This document shows positions 45,847 to 55,362 of a DNA stretch of 62,021 bases, piece by piece (within the stretch, counting starts at the first letter, position 1; the number at the start of each line of letters is the position of its first letter). The position numbers and the translations under genes are program-made. The stretch covers positions 6,998-69,018 of the forward strand of contig JAQAJJ010000004.1 in assembly GCA_028278675.1 (NCBI GenBank), in the 5' to 3' direction. The DNA is from Candidatus Azophilus lithoversatilis. Lineage in GTDB: Bacteria > Pseudomonadota > Gammaproteobacteria > Pseudomonadales > Azotimanducaceae. The notes under the pieces are model-generated. The model worked only from the letters and a program-made list of their open reading frames with translations, was not told where the DNA came from and searched no databases.

Positions 45847-46531
45847 ACCGCTGCGGGCGCGGCTTGTAGAAGTCCTCGTAGTCCAGCGAAAAGGCCACTG
45901 CGGTGGCGCGTCCGAGAATTCGCTTGGCGTCCACGAAGCCGATGGCGCGGGAGTCTTCGGAGTTGTCGCGATTGTCACCGAGGACCAGATAGTGTCCTTG
46001 AGGCACCACCGAGGGCGGCAGGTTCCGATCGCTGGTTGAGCGCCCTTCGGGATGCAGCATGATCAGATGGTTGGCCCCCAAAATGGATTCCTGGAAGTAG
46101 CGTTGGGAGGGATGTGGGTCGCCGCCCTCAATGCCGACTTCGGCGGCGGTGAGTTCCCGATAGGTGGCCAGCTTGCCGTTGATGCTCAAGGCGTTGCCCT
46201 GCAGGGCGACCAAGTCGCCGGGTAGACCGATGACGCGCTTGACTAACAGCCGGTCGTCGAGCGGCGAGACGAAGGTGACCACGTCGCCGTGCGCCGGCTC
46301 CGCCCAGTGCGCGAGCCGTTGCAGGGTGAAGGGGATGCGCAGGCTGTAGGCGAGCTTGTCCACCAGGATGCGGTCGCCGACCAGGATCGAGGGAATCATC
46401 GAGCCGGAAGGCACTTGGTTCCAATCGGCGATGGCGGAGCGGAACACCAGCATGATGGCGATGAACAGCCAAACACCGCGCCACTCCCACAGCGTCGGTG
46501 CGATGCGCGTGCGCCACCCGGTCATGCGCAC
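45827..46531 (-). CDS. lepB: Signal peptidase I
   Basis: Membrane protease that removes signal peptides from secreted proteins, 234 aa. One clear N-terminal helix (WRGVWLFIAIMLVFRSAIA), nucleophile Ser44 in VPSGSMIPS, general base Lys98 in LLVKRVIGLPGD, and the conserved GDNRDNSEDSR box with SRAIGFV. The first start is GTG (46531), with an ATG two codons later. It begins 8 bp after the DUF1244 stop, so the two are a unit; rnc and lepA, frequent neighbours in gammaproteobacteria, are absent. Confidence 0.95.
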   Translation of the reverse strand: MRMTGWRTRIAPTLWEWRGVWLFIAIMLVFRSAIADWNQVPSGSMIPSILVGDRILVDKLAYSLRIPFTLQRLAHWAEPAHGDVVTFVSPLDDRLLVKRVIGLPGDLVALQGNALSINGKLATYRELTAAEVGIEGGDPHPSQRYFQESILGANHLIMLHPEGRSTSDRNLPPSVVPQGHYLVLGDNRDNSEDSRAIGFVDAKRILGRATAVAFSLDYEDFYKPRPQRFMAELD

Positions 46532-46539
46532 TGGTTCGT

Positions 46540-46842
<303 letters not shown>

Positions 46843-46979
46843 GGCGGCGGTACTTGTGATGGTCTGCCCATCATAGCCTAACCGCAGCTCAACCGCGCAT
46901 GACGGACGCTGCCAAACGCGCTTCACGCGTGAAGCTGAAAGTGCTTCAATTTCCGGCCTGAACGCAGGAGATCACCGGC

Positions 46980-47738
46980 ATGGAACTGCTCACCGATCCG
47001 TCCTTGTGGGCGGCGTTTCTGACCTTGACGGCGCTGGAGATCGTACTCGGCATCGACAACATCATCTTCATCTCCATTCTGACCGGGCGCCTGCCGCCTG
47101 ATCAGCAGCGGCGGGGCCGGTATCTGGGCCTCACCTTGGCCATGCTGATGCGCATCGGCCTTTTGTTTTCGCTGACTTCGATCATGTCGCTGACCGCCGA
47201 CCTGTTTAGGGCATTCGGCAACGCCATCTCCATACGCGACTTGATCCTGATTGGCGGCGGGGCGTTTCTCATGGCCAAGGCCACTCGGGAGGTCCACAAT
47301 TCGTTGGAAGGCGCCACGCACGGCCACGGCGGCGGCGTCACGATGGGGTTCGCTGCGGTGATGGTTCAAATCGCAGTGGTTGACATCGTCTTTTCGTTGG
47401 ACTCGGTGATCACCGCGGTCGGGCTGGTCGAACACATCGAGATCATGGTGGCGGCCATCGTCATTGCCGTGGCCGTCATGATGCTGGCCAGCAGCGCGAT
47501 CAGCGATTTCGTCGAGCGGCATCCCACGGTTAAGATGCTGGCGCTCAGCTTCCTGATCCTCATCGGCCTGACCTTGGTGGGCGAGGGCCTCGACTTTCAC
47601 ACCCCCAAGGGCTACATATACTTCGCCATGGCCTTCGCCTTTGGCGTGGAGATGCTCAATCTGCGAGCGCGCAAGACGCCCGGCGGTCAAGTGGTGCTGC
47701 GCAAGGCACAGCTGGGGGACTTGATTCAGCCTAGTTGA
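46980..47738 (+). CDS. TerC-family integral membrane protein
   Basis: 252 aa, about seven helices. Both family repeats are present: ALEIVLGIDNIIFISIL (16-32) and AVVDIVFSLDSVITAVG (about 137-153), with the acidic residues thought to bind metal. TerC members are associated with manganese export and tellurite resistance. A His/Gly-rich loop (EGATHGHGGG) lies between them. GCAGGAGATC lies upstream of the ATG, and a perfect GCTTCACGCGTGAAGC palindrome lies at about 46920-46935. The 3' end overlaps yaaA by 13 bp. Confidence 0.9.
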   Translation: MELLTDPSLWAAFLTLTALEIVLGIDNIIFISILTGRLPPDQQRRGRYLGLTLAMLMRIGLLFSLTSIMSLTADLFRAFGNAISIRDLILIGGGAFLMAKATREVHNSLEGATHGHGGGVTMGFAAVMVQIAVVDIVFSLDSVITAVGLVEHIEIMVAAIVIAVAVMMLASSAISDFVERHPTVKMLALSFLILIGLTLVGEGLDFHTPKGYIYFAMAFAFGVEMLNLRARKTPGGQVVLRKAQLGDLIQPS

Positions 47739-48502
47739 TCGCGAAGAAACACCCATTGGTTGGCGGAGGATTCGGCCGGCGAGAAACGGTAGCCCTGCCA
47801 GTCGAACGCCTTGAGAGCCTTCAGCGTGGAGACCCGGTTCTTGATGAGGTAGGCGGCCATCAGCCCCCTGGCCTTCTTGGCGAAGAAGGAAATGAGCTTG
47901 TAGCGCCCGTTTTTGAGGTCTTTGAAGGTCGGTGTGATGATCCGCGCATCAACGCGCGCGGTGTCCACCGCATTGAAGTATTCGTTGGAGGCCAAGTTGA
48001 CCAGAATGGGCTGACGCTGGGCTTGGATGGCTGCGTTCAGCGCCGCCGTCACCTTGTCGCGCCAAAAGTCGTAGAGATCGCCGCCGCGTCCATTGCGCAG
48101 CCGAGTGCCCATCTCCAGGCGGTACGGCTGGATGAGGTCGAGGGGCTTGAGGATGCCGTGCAGGCCGGACAGGATGCGCAGGTGCTTCTGCGCCCAAGTC
48201 AGGTCCCGTTCGCTGAATTCGGTGGACTTCAGGCCCAAATACACATCGCCATTGAAGGCGAACATGGCCTGCTTGGAGTTGCGCTGGTTGAAGGGCTCGG
48301 CCCACGCGGCGTAGCGGTCGTAGTTGAGTTCCGCGAGGTTCGTGCTGATGCCCATGAGGTCCGATAGGTCCTGAGGCGCCAATTCGCGCAGTCCACGGAT
48401 CAATTGGGCGTAGTCGTTCAGGAACGAAGGCACCGAAGACTTCCGGGTCGGTGCCCGGCCGTCGAAGTCGAGTGATTTGGCCGGTGAGATGATCGCGAGC
48501 AT
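47726..48502 (-). CDS. yaaA: Peroxide stress protein YaaA
   Basis: 258 aa of the YaaA/DUF328 family, DNA-binding proteins that lower free iron and oxidative damage. Diagnostic segments: MLAIISPAKSLDF at the start, LMGISTNLAELNYDRYAAW, FNGDVYLGL, ILSGLHGILKPLDLIQPYRLEMGT over 110-133, NLASNEYF and KKARGLMAAYLI. GGAGAGC lies before the ATG. Tail-to-tail with terC. Confidence 0.93.
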   Translation of the reverse strand: MLAIISPAKSLDFDGRAPTRKSSVPSFLNDYAQLIRGLRELAPQDLSDLMGISTNLAELNYDRYAAWAEPFNQRNSKQAMFAFNGDVYLGLKSTEFSERDLTWAQKHLRILSGLHGILKPLDLIQPYRLEMGTRLRNGRGGDLYDFWRDKVTAALNAAIQAQRQPILVNLASNEYFNAVDTARVDARIITPTFKDLKNGRYKLISFFAKKARGLMAAYLIKNRVSTLKALKAFDWQGYRFSPAESSANQWVFLRDQLG

Positions 48503-48578
48503 GGCTCTCCTGAAACTTGGTGTTCAGGGCCAATTCTAGCGGATAATGGAGCCAAACTGCATTCACTGGGGGTGCCCA

Positions 48579-48911
48579 ATGTCCGTGGCCGAGAGGATTG
48601 AACGCAAGCTGGCGTCAGGGCTCGACTTAGTCCATCTTGAGGTGGTCAATGAGAGCGGCGGCCACAATGTGCCCGCCGGGTCGGAGTCCCACTTCAAGGT
48701 GGTGCTGGTCGCGGAAGCCTTCGGCGGCGAGCGTTTGCTGGCCCGGCATCGGCGCGTCAACGACCTGCTTCGGGATGAACTGGCCAACGATATCCACGCC
48801 TTGGCGATTCACACCTACACCCCCGACGAGTGGCGTGAGCGTTTTGGCGCTGCGCCGTTGTCGCCGCCGTGCTTGGGCGGCAAGCAGCGCGCGGCGGGGG
48901 GCCTGGGATGA
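48579..48911 (+). CDS. BolA-family protein
   Basis: 110 aa with the BolA fold: ERIERKLASGLDLVHLEVVNES, HNVPAGSESHFKVVLVAEAFGG, the conserved HRRVNDLL and ALAIHTYTPDEW. BolA proteins bind Fe-S clusters with monothiol glutaredoxins and affect envelope and stress responses. The ATG at 48579 has GGGGGT just upstream; an upstream ATG at 48546 would add 11 unlikely residues. The last 15 residues, PCLGGKQRAAGGLG, are not family-typical. It overlaps trhO by 4 bp (ATGA). Confidence 0.92.
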   Translation: MSVAERIERKLASGLDLVHLEVVNESGGHNVPAGSESHFKVVLVAEAFGGERLLARHRRVNDLLRDELANDIHALAIHTYTPDEWRERFGAAPLSPPCLGGKQRAAGGLG

Positions 48912-49816
48912 TCGTCGCCGCCTTCTACCGTTTCGTGCGCCTGAAAGGCCTTGAAGCGTTGCGTAGCCGCCTTGAGTCCCTCGCCGCCGGTTTGGGCCTG
49001 AAGGGCACCATTCTCTTGGCCGAGGAGGGCGTCAATGGCGGGCTTTGCGGTGCTCAGGAAGCGCTTGACGCCTTCATGGAGGCGCTTTGCGAGGATGAGC
49101 GCCTTGCCGGGGTGCCAGTTAGGCATTCGACGGCTGCGCCGGGCAATCCGGTCTTTCATCGGCTCAAGGTGCGCATCAAGCCGGAGATCGTCAGCCTGGG
49201 CCGGCCACAGGCCGACCCGCTCAAGGCCGCCGGACAGCGGGTGGCGGCGGCGGATTGGAATGCGCTGCTCGACCGCCCGGAGGTGCAGGTGATCGATGTG
49301 CGCAACGCCTACGAGACCGCCATCGGCGGCTTTCCAGGCGCCTTGGACCCGGACACCGAGCGCTTCCGGGACTTCCCCGACTTTGTTGACAAGGCTCTGA
49401 GCCCGGAGGCGCATCGGGAGGTCGCGCTCTACTGCACCGGCGGCATCCGCTGTGAGAAGGCGTCCGCCCACCTGCTCGGTCTTGGCTTTGAAACGGTGCA
49501 TCAGCTCGATGGGGGCATCCTCAACTACTTGGCGAGCGTGCCGGCGGAGGAAAGCCGCTGGCGCGGCGACTGCTTCGTCTTCGACCAGCGCGTCGCCGTC
49601 GATGACCAACTGCGTCAAGGCCGTCATCGGCAGTGCTTTGCCTGCCGACGTCCGTTGACGCCGGAGGATCTGAGTTCACCGCAGTACCGGGAAGGCGTTT
49701 CCTGTCCGCACTGCCAAGGGCAGTTCACTGATGCGCAGCGGGCCGCGTTCCAAGAGCGGCACAGGCAGGTGACATTGGCCGAGGCTCGCGGTCGCCAGCA
49801 CATCGGGGTGCCTTAG
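48908..49816 (+). CDS. trhO: tRNA uridine-34 hydroxylase TrhO (YceA, rhodanese family)
   Basis: 302 aa. N-terminal acylphosphatase-like domain (KGTILLAEEGVNGGLCG), then a rhodanese domain with VIDVRNAYETAIGGF and the active-site loop YCTGGIRCEKA, and a C-terminal zinc-type CxxC pair region (CFACRRPL and CPHCQG). This three-part layout is that of YceA/TrhO, which makes 5-hydroxyuridine at the wobble position of tRNA using oxygen. Translationally coupled to bolA. Confidence 0.93.
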   Translation: MIVAAFYRFVRLKGLEALRSRLESLAAGLGLKGTILLAEEGVNGGLCGAQEALDAFMEALCEDERLAGVPVRHSTAAPGNPVFHRLKVRIKPEIVSLGRPQADPLKAAGQRVAAADWNALLDRPEVQVIDVRNAYETAIGGFPGALDPDTERFRDFPDFVDKALSPEAHREVALYCTGGIRCEKASAHLLGLGFETVHQLDGGILNYLASVPAEESRWRGDCFVFDQRVAVDDQLRQGRHRQCFACRRPLTPEDLSSPQYREGVSCPHCQGQFTDAQRAAFQERHRQVTLAEARGRQHIGVP

Positions 49817-49925
49817 CCGGTGTTCCAAACGAGTTTCCACCCTGGGGGCTGGGGCGAGTGCCGGCAGGGAACAAGAGCCTCCCCGCGGCACGTCAATCGC
49901 CTGGAGGCACGGCGCTTGGCGCCAT

Positions 49926-49945
49926 CCGAGGGCGCAAACCCTCGG
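49926..49945. repeat. Hairpin-type repeat after trhO
   Basis: CCGAGGG (49926-49932) pairs with CCCTCGG (49939-49945) around CGCAAA, followed by GTTCGC-like palindromic debris to about 49965. Related in style to the other hairpin repeats. It lies in the 222-nt convergent gap between trhO and tesA, where I see no gene. Confidence 0.45.
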
Positions 49946-50007
49946 TTCGCTATGCCCTCGAGCCGACGGCTGCAATCCGGGAATCGTCGCCGGGGCGGTT
50001 CAGTCTT

Positions 50008-50062
50008 CTAGCCCGACCTATTGACGACCTCGCCACGTTCATTCGTGAATAGGTCGGGCTAG
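50008..50062. terminator. 15-bp perfect inverted repeat at the tesA 3' end
   Basis: CTAGCCCGACCTATT (50008-50022) and its exact complement (50048-50062) flank a 25-nt loop. The right arm is inside the last codons of tesA (LLARPI) and the left arm lies just past its stop. A bidirectional terminator is the simplest reading, but there is no T-run and the loop is large. Confidence 0.5.
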
Positions 50063-50710
50063 GAGCCCTTTGATGGTGGGCCAGAGCGCGTCGAGCAGCA
50101 GGGGTTGGCCCTCGGCGGTGGGGTGAATGCCGTCGTCCTGCATCAGTTCGGGCTGCACGGCCACCGCTTCGATGAAGTCGTTCGCCAAGGGCACGTCGTA
50201 GCTCTCCGAGAGGTCGGTGAACACTTCCCGAAACGCTTCGGTGTAGCGGTGTCCGTAGTTGGGCGGAATCTGCATGGCTACCAGCAGCACGTTCCGGCGG
50301 AGCGGGTTGGCGGTTTCAATCATTTGCGCCAGATTGCGGCGGATGTTGGCCAATGGGTAGCCGCGCAGCCCGTCGTTGCCGCCGAGTTCGATGATGAGCA
50401 GGTCCGGGTCGTGGTCCGCAAGGGCCTTGGGCAGCCGGGCCAAGCCGCCGCCGGTGGTCTCGCCGCTCATGCTGGCGTTCACCACCCGGAATTGCGGCCC
50501 GTCGCTCGCCAAGCGGCGTTCCAACAGGGCGACCCAGCCCTGTTCTCGTTGAATCCCGTAGGCGGCGCTGATACTGTCGCCGAATATCAGTATCGTTGCG
50601 CCTCCGGTGGCCTCGGCCACACCTTCGGCGGCATTCGCCGCGAACGGCGCGACGGCCATCAATAGGAGCGCCAGCGGGAACCGGCGTCCGACTTTCATCC
50701 ACCGGGACAT
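50039..50710 (-). CDS. tesA: Arylesterase / thioesterase I-like SGNH hydrolase
   Basis: Periplasmic GDSL esterase, 223 aa, with signal peptide (GRRFPLALLLMAVAPFAANAA). Catalytic blocks: ILIFGDSISAAYGI (nucleophile Ser46), SMSGETTGGGLARLP, LIIELGGNDGLRG and DDGIHPTAEGQ (Asp-His). The ATG at 50710 is preferred because GAGGT lies 6 nt upstream; a nearer ATG at 50698 is possible. It is divergent from ybbA with only 10 bp between the two start codons, the same arrangement as tesA/ybbA in enterobacteria. Confidence 0.92.
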   Translation of the reverse strand: MSRWMKVGRRFPLALLLMAVAPFAANAAEGVAEATGGATILIFGDSISAAYGIQREQGWVALLERRLASDGPQFRVVNASMSGETTGGGLARLPKALADHDPDLLIIELGGNDGLRGYPLANIRRNLAQMIETANPLRRNVLLVAMQIPPNYGHRYTEAFREVFTDLSESYDVPLANDFIEAVAVQPELMQDDGIHPTAEGQPLLLDALWPTIKGLLARPIHE

Positions 50711-50720
50711 AGAGAACCTC

Positions 50721-51392
50721 ATGGAGCCCTGCGTTATTCGAGCATCTGGCATAGGGAAGAACGTTCCGACCGCGGAAGGGCGGCTGGTCATCTTGGATGG
50801 CATTGAACTGGAAATCAACGCCGCCGAAAGCCTAGCCATCGTCGGCGCTTCGGGTTCCGGGAAAACCACCTTGCTTGGCATTCTCGCCGGGCTTGACCTG
50901 CCAAGCGCCGGCACCGTTTGCCTGGCGGGCCGGGAGATCACTGCCTTGGACGAGGAGCAGCGCGCCCGAGTGCGCGGCGAGCACGTTGGCTTTGTGTTTC
51001 AGACCTTTCAGCTGCTGGCCAGCTTGACGGCGCTGGAGAACGTGATGCTGCCGGCCGAGCTGCGCGGCGACGACGACGCCTCCGAGTCGGCGTTGGAACT
51101 GCTGCGCCAAGTCGGCCTGGGCGAAAGAACCGGCCACTACCCCCGGCAACTGTCAGGCGGTGAGCAGCAGCGGGTGGCCATCGCCCGCGCCTTCGCCTCC
51201 CGTCCGACGGTGCTGTTTGCCGATGAGCCGACCGGCAACCTCGATACCGGCACCGGTGCTCGAATCATCGAGTTGCTGTTTGAACTCAACGAGGCCTTTG
51301 CCACCACTCTAGTGCTGGTCACCCACGACGACCGACTGGCGAAGCGCTGCGGCCGGGTGATCGAGCTCGAGGCCGGGAGAATCCGCCGATGA
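50721..51392 (+). CDS. ybbA: ABC ATPase YbbA
   Basis: 223-aa LolD-like ATP-binding protein. Walker A GASGSGKTTLLGILAG, Q-loop FVFQTFQLL, signature LSGGEQQRVAIARA, Walker B VLFADEPTGNLD and VTHDD are intact. Pairs with the FtsX-type permease YbbP encoded next; the substrate of this system is not known. The ATG at 50721 is chosen since the longer frame would run through the tesA coding strand. The stop overlaps ybbP by 4 bp (ATGA). Confidence 0.93.
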   Translation: MEPCVIRASGIGKNVPTAEGRLVILDGIELEINAAESLAIVGASGSGKTTLLGILAGLDLPSAGTVCLAGREITALDEEQRARVRGEHVGFVFQTFQLLASLTALENVMLPAELRGDDDASESALELLRQVGLGERTGHYPRQLSGGEQQRVAIARAFASRPTVLFADEPTGNLDTGTGARIIELLFELNEAFATTLVLVTHDDRLAKRCGRVIELEAGRIRR

Positions 51393-53868
51393 ATCTACGT
51401 TTAGCCTCTCGTATGGCATGGCGCGATTGGCGCTCGGGGGAGCTCGGCCTGCTGCTTGCGGCCTTGCTGGTGGCCATTGGCACGGTCACTGCCATCAGCC
51501 TGTTCGTCGATCGATTGCATCAGGCGCTGCTGCTGGAGTCGGCCAACTTCCTGGCCGCCGACCGCTACATCGGCGGCTCGCGTCCCATTCCCGATGAGTT
51601 TCGCCGGGTGGCCCGGGCGCGGGGGCTGGATGCCGCGGACGTCCTGTCCTTTCCCTCCATGGTGTTCGCTGGCGATGAGCGCAATCAGCTGGTTGCCGTC
51701 AAGGCGGTGAGCGAGGACTACCCGCTGCGGGGGACGCTCATCACCGGCATGGAGCCCTTTGCTCGGGGCGCGCCGGTTGACGACGTGCCCGCACCGGGCG
51801 AGATTTGGATCGACTCGCGGCTCTTCCCCTCCTTGGGCTTGAGCTTGGGCGACACGGTGGAGGTGGGCATGGCGTCCCTCAAGGTGACCCGGGTGCTGGT
51901 CAAGGAGCCGGACCGGGGCGGCAGCTTCTTCGATTTGGGGCCAAGGCTGCTGATGAACCTAATCGACGTGCCGGCCACTCAGGTCGTGCAGCCGGGCAGC
52001 CGCATAGGCTACCGGCTGCTGCTGCGCGGACCGGATGCGGAGCTTGAGGCGCTGCGCGAGGAATTGGGGGTGGAGCCCGACTTCCGCTGGGTGAGCATTC
52101 GCGAAAGCAGCCCGCGCATCGGCGCCGCCTTGGACCGGGCGGAGAGCTTTCTACTGCTTGGCGGGCTGCTGGCGGTGCTGCTCGCCGGGGTCGCCGTGGC
52201 CCTGTCGGCGCACCGCTATTCCCGCCGCCATTACGATCATGTGGGCATCTTAAAGACCCTCGGTGCCGGGCCGGCGGGCATCCTCTACGGCTACCTCGGC
52301 ATTCTCGGCGTGATTGGCGCTATCAGCGTTGCGCTGGGGCTGGCGGCGGGGGGGGGCTTGCACCTATTGGTCATTGAAGCCCTCGATTCCCTGATTCCCG
52401 TTGAATTGCCGCTGCCCAGCATTCGGCCCTTCGCACTCGGCGCAGCCACTGGCCTGATTTGCGCCCTGGCCTTTGCCATGCCGCCGCTCGTGCACCTCAA
52501 GAACATATCCCCCATGCGGGTCATTCGCCGTGACCTCGGTGCTCCCCCGGTGTCGGAGTGGCTCACCTACGGCACTGCCGCGGCAGGCAGCTTGACATTG
52601 TTGATTTGGTACAGCGGCAGCCTAATGCTCACCCTATGGACACTGCTTGGCGCCTTGACGGTGTTGTCGGTCTTTGGTGCCTTGGCCTGGCTGCTGCTGC
52701 GTGGCGGGCGGGCGATTGGCATGCAGGCGGGCAGCTTCCTGCGCTTGGCTCTTTCCGGTCTGCAGCGTCGCCATCGGGAGAACATCGCGCAGATACTCAT
52801 CTTCGGTCTCGCCATCATGCTGTTGCTGGTGTTGGTGCTGCTGCGCACAGCGCTGATCGACGAATGGCGCTCGGCATTGCCGGAGGACGTGCCCAACCAC
52901 TTTTTGATGAACGTCACGCCGGACCAGTTGGCGCCAGTGAATGCGCTGCTCGACCGCAAGACCGAACGCCAAGGGCCCCTCTATCCGATGATCCGCGGGC
53001 GGGTGGTTGCCGTCAACGACGAGGATGCCCAGGCTATCGGCCCCAGGAGGAGGCGGGTCCGCGGCTTTCCTCGGAGCGCAACCTCACGTGGACGCAGGCG
53101 TTGCCTGAAGACAACGAGCTGGTGGCGGGGGCATGGTGGCGCGCGGACGACGACCGGGCACTGGTGTCCCTGGAGGATGAGTATGCGCGGGAACTGGGCC
53201 TTGGCGTTGGCGACCGGATGGCATTCGACGTCGGCGGCCGGGCCGTGCAGGCTGAGGTCGCCAGCCTGCGCCGGCTTGAATGGGAAAGCATCCAGCCGAA
53301 CTTCTTCATCATCTTTTCCCCGGCGGCACTAGAGGACTTTCCGGCCACCTACATGACGAGCTTCTTTTTGCCGCAAGAGGAGAAGCGATTCCTGAATCGG
53401 TTGCTATCCGAGTTTCCGACCATCACCGTCATCGAAATCGACGCCATCGTCGAACAGGTCCAGAGCATCGTTGATCGGGTCACTCAAGCGGTGGAGTTGG
53501 TGTTGGCGCTGGTAGTGGCTTCGGGTTGCTTGGTGCTGATCGCCAGCATCCAGGCGAGCCGCGATGCGCGAATGCGGGAGCATGCCCTAGTGCGCACTTT
53601 GGGTGGTGCCCGTTCGCTGATTCGCGGCAGCTTGGCGGCGGAGTTTGCGGTGCTCGGAGCGTTCTCCGGCTTGGTGGCGGTGGTGGGCGCTGAAGTCACC
53701 GTCGCGCTGCTGCAATCGCAGGTCTTTGAATTGCCGGCCAACGCCCACCCTTGGTTGTGGCTCCTCGGTCCTTTGGCCGGTGCCGGCCTGATACTTGCCG
53801 TTGGCATGGCCGGCACCCGCCGTCTGGTGTCCTCGCCGCCGATGCTGGTCCTGCGGGGGACGCAGTGA
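51389..53868 (+). pseudogene. ybbP: YbbP permease, interrupted by a one-base frameshift
   Basis: Large FtsX-type permease of about 826 aa if the frame is repaired. The first part (51389 to about 53040) starts MNLRLASRMAWRDWRSGELG and carries the N-terminal helix, periplasmic domain and middle helices. The rest (about 53041-53868) continues in the -1 frame with SSERNLTWTQALPED, a second periplasmic part and the last helices with DARMREHALVRTLGGARS. The switch falls at GGCCCCAGGAGG (53039-53050): a fifth C would give a continuous protein. It may be a recent mutation or a homopolymer sequencing error. Its stop overlaps the ttcA start. Confidence 0.88.
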
Positions 53869-54776
53869 TGGCTGCCTCCTCGGAGGGGCAGGCCCCTCGC
53901 GCTCCCCGGCTGAAGGCTCCTCCAAAGACCGCATACGAGCGCAACAAGCTGCACCGCAAGCTGCGGCGGCTGGTGGGTCAGGCGGTTGCCGACTACGGCA
54001 TGATCGAGGCGGGTGACCGCATCATGGTGTGTCTGTCCGGTGGCAAGGACTCCTATACGCTGCTCGATGCGTTGATGAGCCTCAAGCGCAACGCGCCAGT
54101 GGACTTTGAACTCGTGGCAGTCAATCTGGACCAGAAGCAGCCCGGTTTTCCCGAAGACGTACTGCCAGCTTACCTTGCATCCCTAGGCGTCGAGTACCGC
54201 ATCCTTGAGGAGGACACCTATTCGGTGGTGCAGCGCCTGACGCCACCAGGCAAGACCACTTGCCCGGTCTGCTCCCGGCTCCGACGGGGCATCCTCTACA
54301 ACTGCGCCCAGTCGATGGGCGCCAGCAAGATTGCTTTAGGGCATCATCTCGACGACGCGGTGGAAACCCTCTTTCTCAACCTCTTCCACGGCGGGCGCCT
54401 AAAGGCGATGCCGCCGAAGCTGAAGAGCGATGACGGGCGCAACTTGGTTATTCGTCCCCTGTACTACGTGCGCGAAAAGGATATCGCCCGCTGGGCGGCG
54501 TTTGCGGACTACCCCATCATTCCATGCAACCTGTGCGGTGCTCAGGACAATCTGCAGCGTCAGGTCATCAAGACCATGCTGCAGGCTTGGGATCGGGAGT
54601 TTCCGGGTCGGGTGGAGAACATTGCCCGCGCACTGCGCCATGTGACCGCCTCCCACTTGGGCGACCGGGAATTGTTTGACTTTGACGGCTTGGCCCGCGA
54701 CGAGTCGCTGTTGAGTGTGCTGCAAGTCGGTAATGGGACTGGGGCCGCGGCCAGCCGCTTGGAGATCGAATCGTGA
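53868..54776 (+). CDS. ttcA: tRNA 2-thiocytidine synthetase TtcA
   Basis: PP-loop ATPase that thiolates cytidine 32 of some tRNAs using an Fe-S cluster, 302 aa. The PP-loop SGGKDS is at 57-62; the cluster/sulfur cysteines are in [12 protein letters not shown] and [28 protein letters not shown] is the second family block. The ATG overlaps the ybbP TGA (TGATG). The first 20 residues are Pro/Ala-rich and variable. No ydaO or anaerobic regulator genes are nearby. Confidence 0.95.
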   Translation: MAASSEGQAPRAPRLKAPPKTAYERNKLHRKLRRLVGQAVADYGMIEAGDRIMVCLSGGKDSYTLLDALMSLKRNAPVDFELVAVNLDQKQPGFPEDVLPAYLASLGVEYRILEEDTYSVVQRLTPPGKTTCPVCSRLRRGILYNCAQSMGASKIALGHHLDDAVETLFLNLFHGGRLKAMPPKLKSDDGRNLVIRPLYYVREKDIARWAAFADYPIIPCNLCGAQDNLQRQVIKTMLQAWDREFPGRVENIARALRHVTASHLGDRELFDFDGLARDESLLSVLQVGNGTGAAASRLEIES

Positions 54777-54843
54777 TTCGCTGTTGCAAAACGTCTGTTG
54801 ATCGGGGGTGTTCCGCGCAAGGCCGCCAGGGGAGGCTGGTTTG

Positions 54844-55362
54844 ATGCGTCACTTGGGCTTGGCGCTCGTGACCGTCACCGGGTTGGTCCTGCCCCAGTGG
54901 ACGCTGGCCGAGGTGCGTCTGCACACAGCCGTCCATCGGGTGCACAGCTCGATTGGTGCAGGTGGCGGATTCAAACTCGAACTGACCGACGCCGCCTTGG
55001 TGGCAGCGGGGGATGAACTGCGCTACACCATCGCCTTCACCAACACTGGTTTGGTATCGGTTGACCCAGGCGCCATCGTCATCACCAACCCCATTCCCGA
55101 GTCCACCGAATACGTCTGGGACACGGCGGGCGGGGCCGATGCCCGCGTTCTTTTCCGCGCCAGCGCGACGGCCAACGCACCCGTTGACGATGCATCGGAG
55201 GCGGCGGCGGCTTTTCTCCCCTTGGATGAGCTGGTGGTTACGGAGGGCGGCGTGGTGCGGTCCGCTGCCGCCGCCGAGGTGCGCGCCGTCCGATGGATTT
55301 ACGAAGTCTTTCTGCCGCCGGGGGAATCAAGCGAAGTCTGGTTCCACGTTCGGCTGCAGTGA
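54844..55362 (+). CDS. Secreted protein with DUF11-like conserved-repeat domain
   Basis: 172 aa. Signal peptide MRHLGLALVTVTGLVLPQWTLA, then a beta-rich body with AGDELRYTIAFTNTG and ITNPIPESTEYVWDTA, wording of the DUF11/conserved repeat domain seen in surface proteins, and the tail VFLPPGESSEVWFHVRLQ. A single copy of the domain is present and there is no anchor. GGGGAGG lies upstream of the ATG. Stands alone after ttcA; a periplasmic or surface structural role is only inferred. Confidence 0.72.
   Translation: MRHLGLALVTVTGLVLPQWTLAEVRLHTAVHRVHSSIGAGGGFKLELTDAALVAAGDELRYTIAFTNTGLVSVDPGAIVITNPIPESTEYVWDTAGGADARVLFRASATANAPVDDASEAAAAFLPLDELVVTEGGVVRSAAAAEVRAVRWIYEVFLPPGESSEVWFHVRLQ

Noticed and set aside
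46900-46979. yybP-ykoY manganese riboswitch upstream of terC
   Set aside because: Only a short palindrome is present and I could not see the conserved riboswitch loops in the 80 nt available.
46923-47756. 277-codon minus-strand frame
   Set aside because: Exactly antisense to terC, whose two metal-binding repeats are unmistakable; it is rich in Gln, His and Asp with no fold signal.
53036-53050. Programmed -1 frameshift in ybbP
   Set aside because: No heptamer slippery sequence and no reason for the family to use recoding; a lost C in a homopolymer explains it more simply.
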